Source: an uncultured Clostridia bacterium
GTDB taxonomy: Bacteria; Bacillota; Clostridia; TANB77; CAG-508
Reading direction: 5' to 3'
DNA: 64,000 nucleotides
Assembly (NCBI GenBank): GCA_947581805.1
Contig: CANPVM010000006.1
Coordinates: 1 to 64,000, forward strand
The notes under the pieces are model-generated. The model had not been told where the DNA came from. It saw only the letters and a program-made list of their open reading frames with translations, and did not search any database. Shown here in pieces: positions 60,942 through 64,000 of this stretch. Within the stretch, counting starts at the first letter, position 1. The number at the start of each line of letters is the position of its first letter. The translations under genes and the position numbers were made by a program.

Positions 60942-61004
60942 TTCTTTACTTTTTATAGTTAATTGGTAATAACTGATTTTCAATTGTTACTAGTAATTTC
61001 TAAT

Positions 61005-61068
61005 TAAAAAAATGAGGCAAAAGGAGCAGCAAAAGCTAATGTTCCCAATGCCTCATACCTCATTTTTT
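61005..61068. terminator. Bidirectional terminator between convergent genes
   Basis: AATGAGGCA / TGCCTCATT with a 29-base loop, between the Cys-rich protein (+) and the 61069 gene (-). Confidence 0.7.
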
Positions 61069-61215
61069 CTATAATATTCCCATTTTTTTAGCAAATTGTT
61101 TTCCTTTTTTTATCATTTGCTTTTTGCTACTTCCTGTCATTTCTTTATACATCATCATTGCACCTGCAGAAACAATTCCACCCATAATCATACCTTTAAT
61201 AAATTTCATATCCAT
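61069..61215 (-). CDS. Small membrane protein, YtxH/DUF3918-like
   Basis: A 48-residue protein: MDMKFIKGMIMGGIVSAGAM then a lysine-rich tail (KKQMIKKGKQFAKKM). The Gly-rich single helix followed by basic segment resembles YtxH-like small proteins. AGGAGG lies before the ATG. It is too short for standard gene callers and is flanked by the terminator above. Confidence 0.72.
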   Translation of the reverse strand: MDMKFIKGMIMGGIVSAGAMMMYKEMTGSSKKQMIKKGKQFAKKMGIL

Positions 61216-61248
61216 TTCTTTCCTCCTTTTCTTGATTTCTTATTCTTA

Positions 61249-61626
61249 TTATGCGTTTTTTCTTTTTGTTTTATACTCTTTATATAATTCATATACTTCA
61301 TGAATAGCAATTAGCAAAATAAAAATAGCAAAATATTTTTTTAAATGCTCGGAACTAATATTTTTTGCAATAATCGCACCTAAACACGCTCCAATAATGC
61401 CATAAAATGAAATGCTAAGAGCGAGTTTTGCATCTATATTTTTTTGTTTAATGTTGGTAAAAATGGCAGCTAAAGAAGTTGGAATAAAGAATACTAAATT
61501 AGTGGCTTGTGCAACGTGTTGGTCTAATCCTAAAAATAAGGAAAGAAATAAAATTAAAACTGTTCCACCACCCATTCCTAATCCTGTTACTATTCCTGCT
61601 ATTATGCCAAAGATAATTTCTAACAT
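61249..61626 (-). CDS. Half-size TSUP (TauE/SafE) permease subunit
   Basis: A 125-residue membrane protein corresponding to one half of the TauE/SafE family (GIVTGLGMGGGTVLILFL, then ATNLVFFIPTS). Four helices. The companion half is at 61693-62055, both on the minus strand, and together they make a normal eight-helix carrier. Substrate (sulfite, sulfonate or other anion) unknown. Confidence 0.85.
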   Translation of the reverse strand: MLEIIFGIIAGIVTGLGMGGGTVLILFLSLFLGLDQHVAQATNLVFFIPTSLAAIFTNIKQKNIDAKLALSISFYGIIGACLGAIIAKNISSEHLKKYFAIFILLIAIHEVYELYKEYKTKRKNA

Positions 61627-61651
61627 TTTTGGTTCTATTTTCCTTTTTTTC

Positions 61652-61688
61652 TATATTTAGGTTTTGTAAGGTTTTACCTATAAACCTA
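61652..61688. repeat. Dispersed repeat, copy 2 (TATATTTAGG...ACCTATAAACC)
   Basis: Matches copy 1 at 29664-29702 except for the middle bases. It lies between the two TSUP halves, with hairpin potential. Confidence 0.6.
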
Positions 61689-61692
61689 TAAC

Positions 61693-62055
61693 TTAAAATA
61701 GCATCTTAATAGACACAAAAAATAGAAATAAGCTAAATAACATGCGCACATAGATAGTTGGAATTTTTTTTAGTAGTTTTGCGCCTACTATTCCACCTAT
61801 AATTCCACCAATAGCACAATAAATTCCAATACTCCAATCAATATAATTTTCTTTATAATAAAAAATACTGCTTGTTACAACCATTGGTAAAATACAGCAT
61901 ACTGCTGTTCCTCTTGCTTTTTTGTCTTCTATTTTTAGTAAATAAATAAAGGCAGGAACCAAAATAAGTCCCCCGCCAGAAGCAAATAAACCACAAATAA
62001 TTCCTGCAATTAAGCCCATAATTAGTTTTTTTATTTTTTCCATATTATCTTTCAT
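61693..62055 (-). CDS. Half-size TSUP (TauE/SafE) permease subunit
   Basis: A 120-residue membrane protein, the partner half (LIAGIICGLFASGGGLILVPAF; GGIIGGIVGAKLL). Four helices. Not a frameshifted single gene: each half has its own start and the two are separated by a 66-base gap with a repeat. Upstream lies the palindromic repeat copy at 62121. Confidence 0.85.
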   Translation of the reverse strand: MKDNMEKIKKLIMGLIAGIICGLFASGGGLILVPAFIYLLKIEDKKARGTAVCCILPMVVTSSIFYYKENYIDWSIGIYCAIGGIIGGIVGAKLLKKIPTIYVRMLFSLFLFFVSIKMLF

Positions 62056-62120
62056 TTCCTTTTTTCTTTAGTATGCTTTTTTTATTTCTTTTTATACTTT
62101 TTCACTAAAATAAATAAGAA

Positions 62121-62166
62121 GGGGTGTCCCCAGCGTTCCATTTTGGAACGAAAAGGGGCGTCCCTC
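62121..62166. repeat. Dispersed palindromic repeat, copy 2 (GGGGTGTCCCC family)
   Basis: Same flanks as the copy at 33654-33699; the central hairpin is in the opposite orientation (GTTCCATTTTGGAAC). It lies just before iscS stop on the minus strand. Confidence 0.85.
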
Positions 62167-62170
62167 CTAT

Positions 62171-63310
62171 TCATTTTCTTAATTTTGGTATGATTTCTGC
62201 TAGTTGCTCTACTAGAAAATCGATATCTTCTTTTGTATTTTCTTCTCCTAGTGTAATTCTTAAAGAACCATAAGCAAGTTCTGGTTTTAAACCAATGGCA
62301 AGTAATACATGAGAAGGGCTTGGTGTTCCTGAGCTACACGCACTTCCTGCTGAAGCACAAATTCCTTTTTCGTCTAATTTTAAGAGTAATTCTTCGCCAT
62401 GAATTCCTTCAAAAGATATATTCGCATTTCCTGGTAATCTTTTTTCTTTATCTCCATTGATTTTATAACCTGTTAGTTTTTCTTCGATTTGTGAAAAGTA
62501 ATCGTCTCTTAATGTTTTTAGTTTTTCTTCATACTTTTCTAAATTTTCATTTGCAAGTTCTATGGCTTTTCCTAACCCTACAATTCCTGCTACATTTTCT
62601 GTTCCTGCTCTTTTATTTTTTTCTTGGTGTCCACCATCTTGAATTCTTTCAAATTCTACTCCTTCTCTTACATATAATGCTCCTACTCCTTTTGGTCCAT
62701 AGAATTTATGGGCAGACATAGATAGTAAATCAATGTTCATTGCTTCTACATCTATTTTTACATTTCCTACTGCTTGCACACTATCGGTATGAAATAGAAT
62801 ATGATGTTTTTTAGCAATTTGCCCTATCTCTTTTATTGGTTGTATTGTTCCTATTTCATTGTTTGCAAACATGATACTAATTAAAATGGTGTCTTCTCTT
62901 ATACTAAATTCTAATTCTGAAAGTGAAATAAAACCATTTTCGTCTACATTTAAATACGTAATTTCATAGCCTTGTTTTTCTAATGTTTTACACGTTTCTA
63001 AAATGGCAGGATGCTCTATTTTGCTCGTTATAATATGTTTTCCCTTATTTTTATATTGATAAGCAATTCCTTTTAAGGCTAGATTGTCTGCTTCGCTTCC
63101 ACAAGAAGTAAAATAGATTTCTTTTGGCTTTGCATGAAGTGCTTTTGCTACTCTTTTTCTTGCTTCTTCTATTGCTTTTTTTGATGTTCTTCCAAGGCTA
63201 TAAAGAGAAGAAGCATTTCCATATTCGATAGAAAAATAAGGTAACATTTCTCTTAATACTTCTTCTTTTACATTGGTAGTTGCTGCATGATCAAAATATC
63301 TTATTTTCAT
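62171..63310 (-). CDS. iscS: Cysteine desulfurase (NifS/IscS family)
   Basis: A 379-residue PLP enzyme. Features: YFDHAATTNV at the N-terminus, SMSAHKFYGPKGVG carrying the PLP-Lys, and SAGSACSSGTPSPS with the active-site Cys in the flexible loop. It supplies sulfur for Fe-S clusters or thio-modified tRNA. Its acceptor partner (IscU or MnmA) is outside the window. The class II-like short Cys loop is not apparent, so NifS/IscS-type fits. Confidence 0.93.
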   Translation of the reverse strand: MKIRYFDHAATTNVKEEVLREMLPYFSIEYGNASSLYSLGRTSKKAIEEARKRVAKALHAKPKEIYFTSCGSEADNLALKGIAYQYKNKGKHIITSKIEHPAILETCKTLEKQGYEITYLNVDENGFISLSELEFSIREDTILISIMFANNEIGTIQPIKEIGQIAKKHHILFHTDSVQAVGNVKIDVEAMNIDLLSMSAHKFYGPKGVGALYVREGVEFERIQDGGHQEKNKRAGTENVAGIVGLGKAIELANENLEKYEEKLKTLRDDYFSQIEEKLTGYKINGDKEKRLPGNANISFEGIHGEELLLKLDEKGICASAGSACSSGTPSPSHVLLAIGLKPELAYGSLRITLGEENTKEDIDFLVEQLAEIIPKLRK

Positions 63311-63410
63311 ATTGCTTTTGTTCTCCCCTCTTTATTCTTTTTATTATTATATTATTTTTTATATATAATATTCTAAGATAAAAAGCAGAAAAGATAGTAA
63401 ATTTTCTTTA

Positions 63411-63974
63411 CTACCTTTCATCTCTTTCTTTTTGTTTCGCTTCTAATTCTTTTATTTTGCTATTTTGCTGTGTTTTTTGTTCTTCTTGATTTTGTAATCC
63501 TAATTGTTTTATTAATTCTTTATGACGCTCTTCTTGTGTTTGTAATACTTGTTTTTCTCTGTTTTCTGATTTTTCGAATTTGGCTAATATATATCTTAGT
63601 TTTTCTAATAAGGAGATATTTTTTTCTTCACTTTCTTCTTCAATTCCATATGCTTGTCTTACCTTTTTCATTTGCATTTTTTGCCTTTGCTGTTCTAATA
63701 TTTGTGCCTGTCTTCTTTCTTCCTGCTGTTTCCTTTCTTGTTGCAGTGCATAACCAAAACTTTGCGCATATTGCCTTTTTTGTTCTTGTTGCTCTTCTTC
63801 TTTTAAAGGGTAATTTTCTTTTTTAGTGGCTGTAAAATACTTTTTTAATAGAGCCACTGCTTTTTCTTTATTTGGTACATTTTCTTGTTCTACAATTCGA
63901 ATGGCATCTATAATTAATTGTTTGTCTTGTGTAGCTAATATTTCTTGAATAATTCGTTTTTCTTCTTCGTTCAT
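63411..63974 (-). CDS. Coiled-coil protein of unknown function
   Basis: A 187-residue, Gln/Glu-rich protein. The N-terminus has a short helical domain (IIQEILATQDKQLIIDAIRIVEQENV-like, residues about 8-50); the rest is almost entirely coiled coil (QEERRQAQILEQQRQKMQMKK). No membrane segment. Its style matches the 13281-14984 gene, so it may be a paralogous scaffold protein. It is near the right edge and its upstream partner lies outside the window. Confidence 0.6.
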   Translation of the reverse strand: MNEEEKRIIQEILATQDKQLIIDAIRIVEQENVPNKEKAVALLKKYFTATKKENYPLKEEEQQEQKRQYAQSFGYALQQERKQQEERRQAQILEQQRQKMQMKKVRQAYGIEEESEEKNISLLEKLRYILAKFEKSENREKQVLQTQEERHKELIKQLGLQNQEEQKTQQNSKIKELEAKQKERDER

Positions 63975-64000
63975 AACATCTCCCCCTGTTTTTAGTTATT

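Noticed and set aside
61249-62055. Two half-size TSUP permeases as a broken gene
   Set aside because: They are separated by 66 bases with a repeat, each with its own start; paired half-size TSUP genes occur elsewhere.
1-64000. CRISPR arrays, IS elements, prophage genes
   Set aside because: No regularly spaced direct repeats, transposase, integrase or phage structural genes were seen in any frame.

Overview
This window is an AT-rich stretch of an endospore-forming, low-GC Gram-positive bacterium, most likely an uncultured gut-type Clostridia. The evidence is intact sigK, a PdaB-type sporulation deacetylase, IreB-RuvX-DUF1292 order, SepF/DivIVA, a sortase with an LPXTG protein, and the LL-diaminopimelate aminotransferase route (dapL-dapF). 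Most genes lie on the minus strand, so the window probably comes from one replichore. It is mostly core chromosome with one small accessory island.

Layout: 1-8,300 tRNA-Glu, mrnC, rbgA, DUF1292-ruvX-ireB, then a locus of degenerate GGDEF protein, TadZ-like ATPase and small membrane protein. 8,300-15,600 sigK, nagZ, DUF368 transporter, U32 peptidase/tRNA hydroxylase, TPR protein, trmR. 15,700-23,400 typA, rpsA-like, a GC-rich structured RNA, plsC, cmk, a P-loop/Asp23-like fusion, GT39. 23,400-30,600 GT2, pnp, rpsO, dapL, dapF. 30,800-33,600 (plus strand) a Val-Asp-Phe tRNA operon followed by accessory genes. 33,700-41,100 ctpA, two EnvC-like M23 proteins, ftsX, ftsE, split transketolase. 41,200-49,200 M23, GtrA, tRNA-Trp, pseudopilin-like, divIVA, sepF, HlyD-like, miaA, mutL. 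49,400-64,000 Cys-rich peptides, a flavoprotein, mtnN, an aluminium-resistance lyase, an SSB-like protein, pdaB-like, a nucleotide kinase, PHP, sortase/LPXTG, murI, a Cys-rich CNA-like protein, two half-size TSUP permeases, iscS.

The most striking observation: five unrelated genes (DUF368, dapF, ftsE, a HI0933-type flavoprotein, and an island gene) are each interrupted by a single +1 frame change. All five breaks fall on the same tetranucleotide, CGGA. The upstream frame reads CGG (Arg) and soon hits a stop. Skipping the C gives GGA (Gly), and in the four recognisable families this is the expected conserved glycine: Walker A of FtsE, the GxGxxG of the flavoprotein, the glycine after CGNGIRC in DapF, and the PGxS motif of DUF368. 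After joining, each protein has its family's normal length. CGG is otherwise almost absent as an in-frame codon: I found only four other cases by eye, all in small or accessory-looking genes. This is the pattern expected of +1 recoding at a rare or hungry CGG codon, or of quadruplet CGGA decoding as glycine. Random mutation would not produce it; a systematic sequence error is the main alternative.

Second in interest is an RNA of about 390 nt (18,958-19,349, minus) between plsC and the S1-protein gene. It has its own strong promoter, an internal GC-rich domain, an H-type pseudoknot and a terminator. Several families of short palindromic repeats are also scattered between genes.
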